Source: Dendrobium chrysotoxum (lineage: Eukaryota; Streptophyta; Magnoliopsida; Asparagales; Orchidaceae). From it: 64,000 bases of DNA. Below, piece by piece: positions 23,742-36,049 of the stretch. Numbering within the stretch: the first letter of the stretch is position 1; the number at the start of each line of letters is the position of its first letter. Both the position numbers and the translations under genes were made by a program. The DNA lies in the NCBI GenBank assembly GCA_019925795.1, contig CM034314.1, positions 19,216,657 through 19,280,656 of the forward strand. The letters run 5' to 3'. The notes under the pieces are model-generated. The model did no database searches. It was given only the letters and a program-made list of their open reading frames with translations, and had not been told where the DNA came from.

Positions 23742-25067
23742 GTGAAGAAAACAGCAAAAAGATGGAGGATAGAAATGAACGATCAGGATCCCATAAACAT
23801 AAATAGTAAAATGAAAATAAAACCAAAGTGAATAAAATGCGAAACGGGAACACAAAAAATGACAGTTTTTTTTTATCAATCTACTCTATTAAATCAAAAT
23901 TTTTTCTTGATTTTAAATCCAAAAAACCAATAAGAAGACGATTGACAGTGCTGAAATCCAAAAAAAATTAGAAAATCAACTTTTGTAACTCCCACCTCGG
24001 ACACCTTATAGATGCAAATTCTCTTAAAAAAAATACAATTCAGAAGAAAAGAAATTAGATTCGAAAAGAGATCCTTTCAAGCCTCGTTCCAGAAAAAATA
24101 TATGATATAATAGTATTACAAAGTAATAAACCAGAAATCGGGATTTTCAAACACAAGCTTTTGAAAAAATTAAGTGGCGCACAGATTTTTCTAAGGCATT
24201 TAACGATCTGAAAGAGAAGAAAGCTTGGTTGGGCTCATTTTGTGCCTCTTTTTCAATTTGTTTGGCGCTTTACGCATCTTTTGATTTTTGATACACTTTG
24301 TGTATCTTTAAGTTTGGAGATATTTCGCATCTTTTCAGCTTTGGGCTTATTTTGTGCATCTTTTTTAATTTATTTGACGCACTGCACATCTTTTGTAAGC
24401 TTTCCCCCTCTCAAAATTATTAAAGGATCTCAGCTGTAAAATTACCTTTCAGACATAGGAGACGCTCTCCACAGTAAGGAAGAGTAATTCACAAAATAAA
24501 AACCATACGTCGTATGATAAGTGCAATCACTTGGTTTAGAAAAATATAATAATGACTCAAGACTTTGAAAATACTATTCATATGAGGTAGATTACTGTAG
24601 GAAGATAAAATAAATCTCTATTTCAAAAACTAATATCTTAATTTTGAAGAAGATTTTTTTATCCAAAAGAAACAATATACCAGTAAAGGAGTTAGAGGAA
24701 GAGAAATAATCATCAAAGTTTCTTTCCTTTAACAGATCCAGTGGAATCAATCACTGCTTACAAGCTTCCAAATAAAAAATAAAATAAGGTAAAACTCTTA
24801 GTCAGAAATTCATTTTTTCAGTAGTAGTGAGCAGTGATCTAATTTTGAAAGGAATAAAATAGTAAATCAAAAATATGAACCAGTAAATAAAAGTAAGTAA
24901 GAAATCGCACTCAAAATAAATACTCAAATCAAACTAACACCAAGGCTAATAGAGAAATCAGCAGAAGAAAAAAATACAAACAACTGAAAGCAAATAATCA
25001 AATTAAATAGCTAACTAACATAAACAGAATAAAAATCAAAAAAATCAGAAATCAAAATTCATCAGAA
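23742..25067. other. Spacer between pol and the envelope-position ORF
   Basis: AT-rich with no coding resemblance. One direct repeat of about 53 bases is seen (24232-24284 and 24345-24397, built around GGGCT-ATTTTGTGC and GCATCTTTT), with single GCATCTTTT words between them. The frame at 24242-24439 is this repeat. Confidence 0.6.
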
Positions 25068-26660
25068 TCAAGCATTTATATCAATCACACCTAATCTGGT
25101 CCTCAAAATACTGAATGAGTCAAAGGCCAGTGGTTTAGTAAATATATCAGCCAGCTGATTTTCAGTTGCTACATGATGTAGCTCAATGTCCCCTTTTATA
25201 ATATGGACCCTAATGAAGTGATGCATTATATCAATGTGTTAGGTTCTAGAATATTGAATTGGATTCTTAGAGATGCAGATTGCACTAGTTATCACACAGA
25301 ATAAAAATTGTGCCCACAGGTAATCCTAAATCCAAGACTTATTGCTTCAACCAAAGAACTTGGGCCACACAACTTCCTAAGATAATGTACTCAGCTTCAG
25401 CTGTGGAAAGTGCAACTAAGTTCTGTTTTCTACTGGACCAAGAGACTAAAGACTGTCCTATGAATTAATAAGTTTCAGAAATGCTTTTTCTATCCACCCT
25501 ACATCTCGTAAAGTCAGAATCAGAATATCCAATAATCTCAAAAGAGGTGCTGTGCCTAGGATACTAGATTCCTAAGTTTGGGGTTCCTAAAAGATATCTG
25601 AGGATTCTCTTAACGGCAGTCAGGTGGGACTCTTTAGGATTAGCCTGAAACCTAGCACAAAGATAAACACTAAACATAATATCAGGTCGACTAGCAGTCA
25701 GGTAAAGCAGTGATCCAATTATACCTCTATACTTCTTCTGATCAACAGATTTTCCACTTGAATCCTTATCTAACTGAACAGAGGAGCTCATGGGAGTGTT
25801 GATTGGCTTGGCTTTGTCCATCTCATATTTCTTCAAAATATCCTTAGTGTATTTAGATTGATTTAGAAAAGTTTCATCATCTATTTGCCTTATGCTAAAC
25901 TCTAAAAAATAGGACAATTCTCCCATCATACTCATCTCAAACTCCTTACTCATTATTTTAGAAAACTCATCACATAAATATTTATCAGAAGATCTAAAAA
26001 TTATATCATCAACATATATCTGGACAATGAGTAAGTCATCCCCTATTCTCTTCAGAAAAAGAGTGGTGTCTACGCTCCCCTTAACAAACTCTCTTTCTAA
26101 CAGGAATGTGCTAAGCCTCTCGTACCAAGCTCTAGGTGTCTGTTTCAATCCATGTAATGTCTTTTCTAATTTGTAAACATGATTTGGATATTGGGAACTC
26201 TCAAAATCTGGGGGTTGTTCTACAAACACATCCTCTTTTATTATCCCATTTAAAAAGGCACTCTTGACATCCATTTGAAATAGCTTAAATCCCTTATAAC
26301 AGGCAAAGGCTAGTAGCACTCTAATGGCTTCCAACCTAGCTACAGGGGCAAAGGTCTCCTAAAAATCAATCCCTTCAATCTGATTATATCCCTTAGCCAC
26401 CAATCTTTCCTTATTCCTAACCACCACACCAGAATCATTCATCTTATTCTTAAAGACCCACTTGGTTCCCACAATACTTTGATTTTTAGGTCTCTCTACT
26501 AACTCTCAAACATCATTCCTTACAAATTGATTCAATTCTTCTTGCATAGCTAAGATCTAAAACTCATCTGAAAGGGCTTGATTGATGTTGGTGGGTTCAG
26601 TCATTGAGATAAAGGCAGAGTGGTTTACTTCCTTCCTAAGTCCATGCCTAGTCCTAACAC
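25068..26660 (-). pseudogene. pol: Copia reverse transcriptase and RNase H
   Basis: The open part (26334-25564) is typical copia RT: FQMDVKSAFLNG near its start, HGLKQTPRAWYERL, and the catalytic YVDD box. It continues as a degraded RNase H (25560-25068) with recognisable pieces: GYSDSDF, a serine-rich SWSSRKQ segment, STAEAEYI, and the family C-terminus ending at TGA 25070-25068. Upstream, 26335-26660 holds the broken RT N-terminus (ETFAPVARL just before 26334) with several stops and a frame change relative to integrase. RT and RNase H copy the RNA genome into DNA. Confidence 0.92.
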
Positions 26661-26713
26661 CTTCAGAAGGGGTCTCCTAAGATCAATTCTTTAGGATGAC
26701 TCGAAGAATATCT

Positions 26714-27697
26714 TCAATCTCTAGGCTGTGTGGTTTGAGATTCTACCCTCTCCTCTAGATTTATAATTCCAACCCATTGGGTAATCTCCTCTACCTCTTC
26801 TTCTTCCTCAACTCTAGTCACCTTAGAATCAGATTCATCAAACACCACATGAGTTGTCTCTTCCACCACCAAAGTCCTCTTATTAAACACCCTAAAAAAT
26901 TTCCCCACACTAGAATAACCTAAGAACACTCCTTCATCAGATTTGGGGTCAAATTTTCCTAAGGATGATTTCCCGTTGTTCAGAATGAAAATCCTACAGC
27001 CAAAGATATGGAGGTGGGACAGGTTTGGAGTTCTACCATTAATGATCTTATAAGATATTTTGTTCAGATTTGATCTCACATTCACCCTATTCAGCACATA
27101 ACATGCAGTGTTCACCGCTTCAGCCCAAAAGTATTTTGGAAGTGAATACTCATCAAGCATGGCTCTTGCGGCTTCCACTAAGATCATGTTCTTCCTTTCA
27201 GCTACCCCGTTCTACTGAGAGGTTCTAGGAGTTGAAAAATTATGACTAATCCCTTGCTCCTCACAAAAACTTTCAAACTTTACATTTTCAAACTCTCCAC
27301 CATGATCACTATGAATAGTTAAGATCTCACACCCTAACTGTCTCTGAATCCAAGTGGAGAAGGACTTAAATTCATCAAATGACTCAGACTTATGTGACAA
27401 GAATCTAATCCAAGTGAACCTCGAGTAGTCATCTACAATCATAAACCCATAGACTCTCCCCCCTAAGCTGGCAGTGTTAATGGGTCTAAAGAGATTCATG
27501 TGAAGGACTTCTAAAGGTCTAGAGGTGCTAATATCCTTAACAGAGTGAAAGGAGGACTGGACTTGCTTCCCTAATTGACAGGCATCACACAGGTGATCCT
27601 TAGTGAACTTAAGCTTGGGCACACCTCTAACTAAGTCCTTTTGGGTGACTCTCCTAAGGATTTTCATACTGGCATGACACAATCTCCTATGCCACAA
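26714..27697 (-). pseudogene. pol: Copia integrase
   Basis: One frame with a single TAG at 27214-27212, where CAG is expected. The zinc-binding part shows WHRRLCHAS and CDACQLGK (HHCC). The core has Asp in VDDYSRFTW, Asp in HSDHGGEF and Glu in NGVAERKN, so the DDE set is present. The end is Glu-rich before the stop at 26714. The same frame joins the protease at its upstream side. It would insert the DNA copy into the genome. Confidence 0.93.
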
Positions 27698-27784
27698 TAA
27701 AGACTCATCAGCAGCAGTTTTTAAGCAAATTAAATTTTCAGCTTTAATGCAACTTATATCCAGTTTGTAGACATTATTGATCCT

Positions 27785-28110
27785 TTATCCCTGCAAAATA
27801 ACTTTGTCATTTAAGCTTAAAATGTAGCAAGTGGCCAGGAATTTGATGCTGTATCCTTTGTCACAGAGTTGACTGATACTCAGCAAGTTATGTTTCAGTC
27901 CATCTATAAGCAAAATATTATCAATCATAAAATTCTTTGAATCACCAATTATACATGTGCCTATCACCCTCCTGGTGGTGTTATCTTCAAGTGTAACCTT
28001 GCCTCCAGCCCTGGCCTCCAGCTAAATGAACTGATTTGCATCTCCAATCATGTGTCTAGAACATCTGCTGTCCAGGTACCACATGCTCTCATGAGGTCTT
28101 GTGTGAGAGC
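27785..28110 (-). pseudogene. pol: Copia aspartic protease region
   Basis: The sequence MWYLDSRCSRHMIGD (about 28083-28040) is the protease active-site region. Copia proteases read D-S-G here; this copy has D-S-R, a G-to-A change that should kill it. A TAG follows near 28024, then the frame runs through the LLSISQLCDKGY block into integrase. It normally cuts the polyprotein. Confidence 0.85.
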
Positions 28111-28125
28111 ACATCTATAAAATCA

Positions 28126-28476
28126 TCAAACGTCAGTTTTAGAAACCCAAACAGGTTTGGGTTCCTTCTTATGAAAAGAAGAATGCAATGCATGTGTGTT
28201 GTGCTGTGAAACAGACATTTTTGGCCTCCACACCCAATGTGTACTACGGTGAACAGTGCAGGTGTGGGAGATGTGTCCTAGCATACCACATGAAAAATAT
28301 CTAATACCAGGAAAAGGGTTAACTAATCTCCGTGGGTGATAGTGTCTCTTCCTATGTGTGTATGAAACATGCTTTGATGATTTTGAACTAGATTCTTCAA
28401 AAGGTGGAGGTGCAGAAAACTGTGCAAATGTAGGAGGTGTTTGATTTTTCTCAAAAGCACTGATTTTAACTTTCAA
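28126..28476 (-). pseudogene. Gag-protease linker with second zinc knuckle-like motif
   Basis: This frame continues the gag tail after a one-base slip in an A run (about 28486-28494). It contains CGMLGHISHTC, a remnant CCHC-like knuckle, in a basic His/Arg-rich context. In related elements this stretch leads into the protease. Confidence 0.75.
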
Positions 28477-28480
28477 AAAT

Positions 28481-29842
28481 TCATTTTTTTTTGTTAAGAC
28501 TTACAATTTCAAATTTCAAAGTACCATTGCTACTCTCCACTTCACATACCAAATTGTCTAATTCTTTGAAAGCTTTGTCTAAATCAACATGCGTGGTTTT
28601 CAGTAAATCATGCTCAGTAGTCAGCTCAGAATATTTTTTGCTTAATTCATCAAATTCATCAAGTAAAGACATGTGATTGCAATCAACAGTAGAATGATCT
28701 TTAATCAAAATTTCATGCTCTTTTTGTAAGTTCAGAAATTCTAGTTTCAGGCTAGCATGAGTTTTCTTAAGCTTCCTATACGATGCATGAATTTTTTCAG
28801 ATATTTCAAATAGTTGATCGTAAGTAAGCTCACATACCTCTTCCTGGTCAGATTGACCAGGATAATCATCATCCATCAGACACAAATTTATTTCCTCCTC
28901 TTCAACTTCAGTCTCAGAAGAGTCGGATGCAGAATCTGCCCAAAATGCCTTCTGGATCTGCTTCTTATCCTTTCTAAACTTGTGTTTCTCCTTACCCTTC
29001 TCTTTGCTCGGGTGAGCTTTAAGTGTAGGACAATCAGCCTTAATGTGTTCAGGATTCCTGCATTCAAAACAGACAGTGTCAGATGAACTTTTAAAATTTT
29101 TGCTGGACTTACCCTTATTCCACTTCTGAAAGTTCTTGTATTTATTCCTTAGAAAGCTTTTGAATTGCCTTGTGATTAAGGCAACGTCATCATTATCAGA
29201 CCCGAAAGAACTAGTATCACCCTCGTTGGCCTTCAGTGCCACTATTTTCTCCTTCTTCTTCTCACCTGCATCAAGCTGTCTTTGGTTTACCCCTTGCTCG
29301 TAAGCAATGAGTGATCCAAGTAAGCTATCAATAGAGTAAGTATTTAAATCTTTAGACTCAGTGATTACAGTTATCTTAGCATCATATGAAGAAGGCAAAC
29401 ATCTAAGAATTTTGTTCACTCTTTCGTAGTTTGTAAGTTCTCTTCCTAAGACATGCAATGAAGTCACAATTTGAGTGAATCTCGTATACATTTCAGAAAT
29501 AGTTTCATTAGGTTTCATGCAAAAAAGTTCATAGTCATGAAGCAGAATATTTAACATAGACTGTTTGACTTTAGTTGTACCCTCGTAAGTGATGCACAAT
29601 CTATCCCAAATCTCTTTACCAATCGTACAAGTAGAGACGCGCATATAATCTTCAGATTTTAAAGCACAGAAAAAGTAGTTCAAGCATTTGGCATTTAATT
29701 GTGCTAAGTCACAATCATCAAAAGTCCAATCAGTAAAGGGCAATTCAGTTTTGATATTATTAATCATTCTAAAAGGTGGTTCGTATCCATCCTTAACTAG
29801 CATCCACATGCGATAATCAATTGATTGAAGAAAAGTGGACAT
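28481..29842 (-). pseudogene. gag: Copia gag (nucleocapsid polyprotein)
   Basis: 453 codons open. The N-terminal half is the gag polypeptide domain of copia elements (DYRMW near the start, IWDRLCITYEG, NETISEMYTRF, LRCLPSSYD). A CCHC zinc knuckle follows, CFECRNPEHIKADC, fitting CX2CX4HX4C, then a Lys-rich stretch, an acidic stretch and a long coiled coil to the end. Homology continues upstream of the first ATG to about 29930 (an FDNILFDFWKTR segment), so the true start has been lost. The coiled-coil extension is typical of Sirevirus gag. It would build the particle and bind RNA. Confidence 0.92.
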
Positions 29843-29981
29843 GCGAGTTTTCCAAAAATCAAAAAGAATATTATCAAATAATGGCAGTCGTGTAATTGAA
29901 TAACCTTCAGCAGTATTACAATTACCAAAGTTAGCCTTGGATCAAATTCAAAAATTTTTCAAAACTAGATTTTATGAATCT

Positions 29982-29994
29982 CTCTCTGATACCA
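29982..29994 (-). promoter_or_regulatory. Primer binding site, initiator methionine tRNA
   Basis: Minus strand reads TGGTATCAGAGAG two bases inside the 5' LTR. TGGTATCAGAG matches the 3' end of the plant initiator tRNA-Met, the standard copia primer. Confidence 0.93.
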
Positions 29995-30333
29995 CTTGAA
30001 AGTTCGATGGGGATGTTAAGCCCTGATGAACTAGTCCCGAGGCTAACCAAGAGGGGAGGTGAATTGGTTATTTAAAAAATTTGAGAGCAACAGTGAAAAT
30101 CTTTTCTATGATATGCAGCGAAAATAAGTAAATACTCAAACGAAAAGATTAAACATAAATTTCACCCAAGCAGATAATCATAAAAAAACTAAAGTGCAGA
30201 AAGTAATCAGAAAGAACACACCAGGTTTTTATAGTGGTTCGGTCAACTTGACCTACGTCCACTCCCAGGAGCCTCCCCTCTAGGTATTGCACTAAACTAA
30301 AGTGTCTCTCCTTTTGCTCCCACAGCAAGGCGG

Positions 30334-30500
30334 AGAAGCCTGTACAAAAACTCCTTTTCACCGACACGGTGAGGCAGAGAACCTAACCTCCTTTTGCTTC
30401 CTCCTAAAGCAGGCAGAGAACCTCGGACTCCTTTCGCTTCCTCCTGAAGCAGGCAGAGAACCTGACCTCGTTTCACTTCCTCCTGAAGCGGGCAGAGAAC
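30334..30500. repeat. 39-bp tandem repeat in the copia LTR
   Basis: GGCAGAGAAC recurs at 30373, 30412, 30452 and 30491 (period 39-40) with CTTCCTCCTRAAGC between; a decayed unit precedes. It lies in the transcribed part of the LTR. Confidence 0.85.
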
Positions 30501-30772
30501 CCCAGATCTTCTTGCCGACGATCCTCTCACAAAGCACACCAACACGATGAAAGACGACGAGCGGAGAAGACGATTCTGATCCTTGCTTGGAGCAACCTTC
30601 GTGAACCCCTCACGAACTCCCCCTCACAAGATCCTCTCTCTCTCTCTCCTAAACTCTCTCTCTCTAGAATTTCTCTGGAAAGGAAAATGGCAAAATATTT
30701 TTCTTGTTCGAAGAAAAATTTCTTTTAAAGGAGGGCTCTAAAATTGCCCTAAATCTCAACTGGTCGGCAAGA

Positions 30773-31424
30773 ATCGTCCTGTACGATTAGCTCAAAATCA
30801 TCTTTTTTAGCCTGGACGATCTGGCTCTTCTAGACGATCAGTAGAAAAAATTATTCATATCGTCCCGTACAATTCTGCGATCGTTCGGGACGATTAGTGT
30901 AAATCCAGGAATTTCGTCCAGAAGACCGCTTTGGTCTTCCAGAGGAACTTGTGTTGGACGATCCAAAAAAGACTTGATCGTCCAGGATGATACAGATATC
31001 ATCCAGGACGATTAGTTCAAAAAGGGCCAAAATCGTCCTGATGACCGCTCTGGACGTACAGCTGAAACACAATAGACGATCCTGATCATCCCAACGATCT
31101 TGCGATTGTCCCGGACGATATAATCGTATCAATTAAAAATTAATTACTTTCCTTAATTATCAGACTAATTTAGGCATGATTGTACTGGATCGTCCAGGAT
31201 GACACATGTATCGTCCAGGACGATCAGACCAAATATCTTAAAATAAAAACTTGCCTAACTTGATCTGGCGGTTGAGAATTTTTGATTTGAGCATATCGTC
31301 CCGTACGATGTCGGGATCGTCTAGGACGATCTGCTTAATCAAACACACTTAACTTGGTCGTCCTAATTAGGGTTTTTATTTTTACTTGATCGTCCAGGAT
31401 GATGTGAATATCGTCCAGGACGAT
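30773..31424. repeat. ATCGTCCAGGACGAT palindrome cluster in copia LTR
   Basis: About a dozen copies. Perfect ones are at 31210-31224 and 31410-31424; others differ at one or two bases (30773, 30859, 30976, 30998, 31293, 31389). Placed just upstream of the likely TATA box. Confidence 0.88.
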
Positions 31425-31675
31425 CTGAACAAAAATTGAATAGAAACTCTAATTCACTCAAGCTCTCCCCCTGAGTGTGTGTGTGCAAGGTTACTTAGCT
31501 AGGGGATCAGTTACATTATAATTGACTTAAGAAAATGAAAATAATACATTTGGACACACTTGGACCCGATCTTGAGTTGGCTTGAGTTGCTCTTGATCTT
31601 TTATACCTGAAACGGGTTAACCAAGCAAAACATAATGGAAATATATTTATCATCATCAAAACTAGATTTGCAACA

Positions 31676-32729
31676 AATCTTACATCTTTATCTATGATTC
31701 AAGAAATACATAATTCATATTGTATCTCAATCACTGGATGATCAATCCCATGGAGATTTGATCCGACCTCTTCCATAAAGGTTAATGTCATCAAGTAATT
31801 ATTTTGACTAATTACCTCGGATAGATCAAACATCCTAGGAGGATGTCTTGAATATCAAAATCACTAGATAATCAATCCCATGGGGATTTGATCTGACCTC
31901 TTCCATATAGGTTAATGTCATCAACAAAATACTTTGACTAATAACTTCGGATAGGTCGAAACCTCTAAGGAGGATGTCTCTCATATTCACTCAAATCAAA
32001 AGATCTCACTAAAATATTTCTCATCATTCAAATTAAAATAAAATTAAGTATATATATATATGAGAAAGAAAAGATAAGAATATCAATAACTTCTTAATAT
32101 ATCACTAAATATATCATATACATCATATGACAACATCAACATCAAATACATGTGAATCACTAAAATATATAAAGTGGTATAACCAACAATAGAGCAATAC
32201 TACATAATCTCAATATTATCATCCTCCTCGAGGGAGTCCTTCTACAACTCACTCTCTATCTCATCACCATCAAAATCTAAGGAAGAGTAACTAGAAGCTT
32301 GGCTAGGTGTCAACCTCTCGATCTCCGCTCCAGTCTTGCGCTGGACCAAACAGATGCCCTTCAAAAAATCTCTGATGAAGCCTTCCTCCATACACTCCAA
32401 CTCCAAGGCCCTCACCTCCACATCATATATGTGATCACGATCTTCCTGAATCTAATCCTGGATGATCATCTTGAAGGCACTGAATTTCTTAAATTCTTCT
32501 ATAACTTTGGAAGGTGATTGCTCTGATTTAGACCTGGCTTCTTTCTCTGACAATAAACTCTGGAGCCTCTTATTCTCATTTTCAATGGTTATAATCTTCT
32601 CCTTAAGGATCTATTGATCCTTCACATGTTGATTTATCACCGCCTGGGCATCCACCAACTCAATGTGAAGGCGATCTATCTATTGATTCTGTAAAGAGGC
32701 TTATTTAGGGTTTGAAAAGAGTGACTTGC
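31676..32729 (-). other. Degraded internal or flanking sequence of the antisense Tat element
   Basis: Begins right after the copia LTR. It contains a 130-bp direct repeat (31730-31859 and 31860-31989, key words GATCAATCCCATGG and CTTCCATA-AGGTTAATGTCATC) and the decayed coiled-coil frame described separately. It could be the start of the internal region of the antisense Tat copy, with its LTR at 32730-39250, or unrelated flank. Confidence 0.5.
32242..32690 (-). pseudogene. Decayed coiled-coil ORF
   Basis: The minus frame reads a charged, heptad-like protein (KEKIITIENENKRLQSLLSEKE, then EIERLTPSQASSYSS, ending at TAG 32244-32242) broken by three in-frame stops. Composition and the acid, Ser-rich end resemble the C-terminal part of plant retroelement accessory or gag proteins. 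I do not recognise the family. Confidence 0.5.
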
Positions 32730-35510
32730 TTTGTGAGGTGCAGAGCAAATCTAAATTAAATTTCTTTAAAAACATCAAAAAGTTAAATTTAAATTTCAAT
32801 TCTAGAGTCAAACAAACCATTAGGGATAACATGCTGCCTCGTGAGACAGGGATAAAATCTCCTAACAGGTTCAGACCCAAAATTATAGATTTTCTCTCTA
32901 ACTATTGTAGCCCGATTTAAGGGAGAATCACATATAATCCCGGAGGGTCAAAATGAAGTTTATCAAATATCCGACTACGATAATCAAGAGAATTAATCAT
33001 TAATTTCATATTCGAATCAATGTTAACACATGACATATCTCCCAGAAGAAAGAAAATATCATCTATTAGAAATTGTTCGATTATGACAATGACAATTATT
33101 ATAAGTTTGATTTCCCAAAAGAAATATTAATAGAGTTTTGAAGAATTGATGTGGGTTTTAAATCTATTATGAGCACAAGCCCTCATAGTTAATTACATCA
33201 TAAAAAACCAAAGTCTCCTATGAAAACTCTCGATTAAAATAACGACAAAAATTTTATTTGGAGATTTTAAGTAATGGATATCGAAGGAGATGAAATTAGA
33301 ATTTCAAGTGGGATTGGAGCAAAATTGAGCACTTATTTTTGGAGTTAAAGGAAGAAAAGTAGAGGACACTTGGAGATTCTGAAATGATTCAGAAGTGTCC
33401 CAACCTAATTTAAGTGTTGGGTTTTAAATTTTAAATTGAGAAGAATTTTAATTTGAATTAAATATTTTATTAGAAATTTAGGATTATATTCCTAGAGGTT
33501 GGGGTCTTATGATTCAGAATCTGCCCCGAATCTGAAATCTAAATTTGGACATTAGAACACAATGGTCTGAACCTAACTAATATAATGCAAAATTTGGACT
33601 TACCCCGGCCTGGATTGGGGAGCCAGCTAATCACCTAGGCGATTAAAATTTATGAGTCCAATCATTTTATAAAAGAGTGGTAGAGACATTTTTATTAAAG
33701 ATTTTTAGCATTGGGACTGACATCTAGAGCTTGTCCTAATTGGTCCCTTGACCTATGTGGGGTGAAAATGTTAAAGAGATATGCAATTAAGATTTTAGAT
33801 ATAACTTTTTCATTTATTACTAATACAATGCATGCTGATTGACTCAATAAATGCTTAAAATTTGAATGAAGTAGTTTTTAAGAAAGGCTTAAAAATAGAT
33901 TTTATCCTAGAGATTGCATATATTCCTCTTGACATATCTGCACTCTCATAGGCCAGGTGATTTTCCAAAATCCGCAGGCAAGAAGGTACCTAACAAAGGA
34001 AAAAAGATGCATCAATATGTTATGCAAACTTCCAGCGGTCTCAAGCTTACTTCTTAGATCATTAGAGTTTCTATGTTATTTTAAAAGTTTTATTTAATTT
34101 GAGTAGAAAAATTTTGGTGTACCCTCACGAACCTTCGCGTATCCAGGCTAAAATAAAATTAATACACAAGCTCCAAAAAACTAAGAAAAGCAGGCAATCA
34201 AATAAAAACAAACATATAAATATAATTAATTTCTTAAAGTAAATTTTATAGGCAAATGTCCCATTTATTACAACCCAAAATTACATAAATTAAAAGTGGT
34301 CGGGCACCCTAACCACAAACCCAGATTCTAATCCTAAGACAAACGCAAATAGACTTTGAGTGGGATACCTTTCTGTCTTCAGTTCTTCATCCTTATCCTC
34401 TTCGGGCACCTTGGATTCATCATAGCTCGATACCTAAATGGGAAAGAAAACTCTACCCCCGAGGGGGAGGTTATTCTTCCCACTTTGGGTCGTGGAGTGA
34501 TCCAAAATTGAGCTTTCAAATGGAAAAGGACTATCCCCCTGAGGGGGATCCTTTCCTCTTTGGAATTTAATTTTGGGTCTAAGTATCCCAAACTCAAAAA
34601 CACTTTCACAACTCTTAACTTTGAATGAATTATATTGATATAAAAAGAAAAAATTTAGACTCTCTTGTAGGGTTATCCTAAGTATTTAATAATAAAATCA
34701 GTTCCCAAGCAGTTATATATATGTACAGAAAAATAAGCACACTTTTCCATACTCTTTTTTATTTCGGGGCTAAGCAGCTGAAGTAACTGTAATATTTATT
34801 ATTTATTTAGCCCCCTTTATTATCTTGTTTGAGCGTGACCACCTACAGAAAACTCAATGAGCATCTAGATTATTTCTAACCTAAGGGTAATCTAATAGCC
34901 CATCATATCAATTCATAGGGTGCAGTAAAAATAAACAAACACATCAATCAATTTCAATCATAATTATGCAATAAAAATATGAAAAACCCAGCACACAATA
35001 GTGAGGTAAACACCAGCCTAACTTAGACTACAGTTAGTTGTCCTAGCAAATCATCTAAAGTGTGTGCAAAAGGTCGTGTGGCTGGAGTTGGTCCTAAATT
35101 GGGCCATTTATTAAAGTTTTCTAATATTTGGGTTTGTTGAATATTGAAAGATAAAAGTGTATTTAAAGTTAAGTATTCATGTTTTAAGGTTTGACTTATG
35201 ATATATTTTAAAGGTTGATTAATCAAATGAGTTTAATTAATTAAAGATTAGAGGAATTATAAATTTTGATTAAATAAATTAGTTGCTAATTTTAATGGTT
35301 AAGTTAATTTATGCTTTCCATCAACCTGTTCGTGGCATTGTGCCATCAGGCTCGAGGAACCAGGTCTCCTTAGGACACGTAGCTCTGTAGCCTGGAGTAG
35401 TCCATCCTAATAACTTCATCCTTGGAATGGTTATTGTATGTTAGGATATTAGTATAGTGACTTCATTAATCCAGTTAGAGTTTTCTGGAATTTTAGTTAA
35501 TTATCAGATT

Positions 35511-36049
35511 CAAGTTGGATGGTTGAAGTGGAGAAATGCATCGAGCTTGTTGTGTGATAGAAAGTCCCCCTCAAACTTAAGGGAAAATTCTATAAGATGG
35601 TGGTGAGACCACCTGTAATGCTTTATGGTGCCGAATATTGGCCATTAAAAGAGAAGCATGATACTAAGTTAAGTGTTGCAAAGATGAGGATGCTCAGGTG
35701 GATGAGTGGCTTTACCCTTGGAGATAGGATACGAAATGAGCATATACGCAAAAAGATTGGAGTAGCTCCAGTGGAAGATAAGATTAGAGAGAGTCACCTT
35801 AGATGGTTTGGTCACATAAAATGGTGGTCTTCTGATGACCCGATTAGAAAAGTAGAGGTATTAGATTTGACGCATATTAAGAAAGGTAGAGGTAGACCTA
35901 AAAAGACTTGGTTATAAAATATAAGAAATGATCTTTTTTTATTAGATTTAAACGAGAATTTGACTTTTAACATGACACAATGGAGAAAAAGGATTCATGT
36001 AGCCGACCCCATGTAGTGGGACAAAGGCTTGATGATGTTGTTGTTGTTG
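35511..36049 (+). mobile_element. 5'-truncated RTE-type LINE tail
   Basis: The end of a LINE RT protein is readable (35597-35917: MLYGAEYWPLK, MRMLRWMSGFT, HLRWFGHIKWW), with a one-base slip near 35570 linking it to an upstream WLKWRNASSLL segment. After the stop comes a short 3' UTR (ATGTAGCCGACCCC) and a (TTG)n tail. A 9-base target duplication TATCAGATT flanks it (35502-35510 and 36050-36058). It interrupts the antisense Tat LTR. Confidence 0.92.

Larger units (their letters stand above)
20949..31675 (-). mobile_element. Ty1/copia retrotransposon, Sirevirus-like, left LTR cut
   Basis: Order on the minus strand: 5' LTR (31675-29997), primer site, gag, protease, integrase, RT-RNase H, a long spacer, an envelope-position ORF, polypurine tract, 3' LTR (21741 to 20949, then cut). 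Integrase before RT defines copia. The initiator-Met primer site, large coiled-coil gag, extra ORF after pol and palindrome-rich LTR fit the plant Sirevirus group. Every ORF is broken, so the copy is dead. The right flank begins AATCT (31676-31680), the expected target duplication; its partner should lie left of the window. Confidence 0.92.
29997..31675 (-). mobile_element. Copia 5' LTR, complete (1679 bp)
   Basis: On the minus strand it starts TGTTGCAAATC (31675) and ends CGAACTTTCA (29997), next to the primer site. U3 holds a palindrome cluster (31424-30773). A TATA-like TTTAAAAG lies near 30722-30730, followed by a CT-rich stretch (about 30620-30665) and a 39-bp tandem repeat. The frames at 30149-30550 are products of that repeat. 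Confidence 0.92.
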
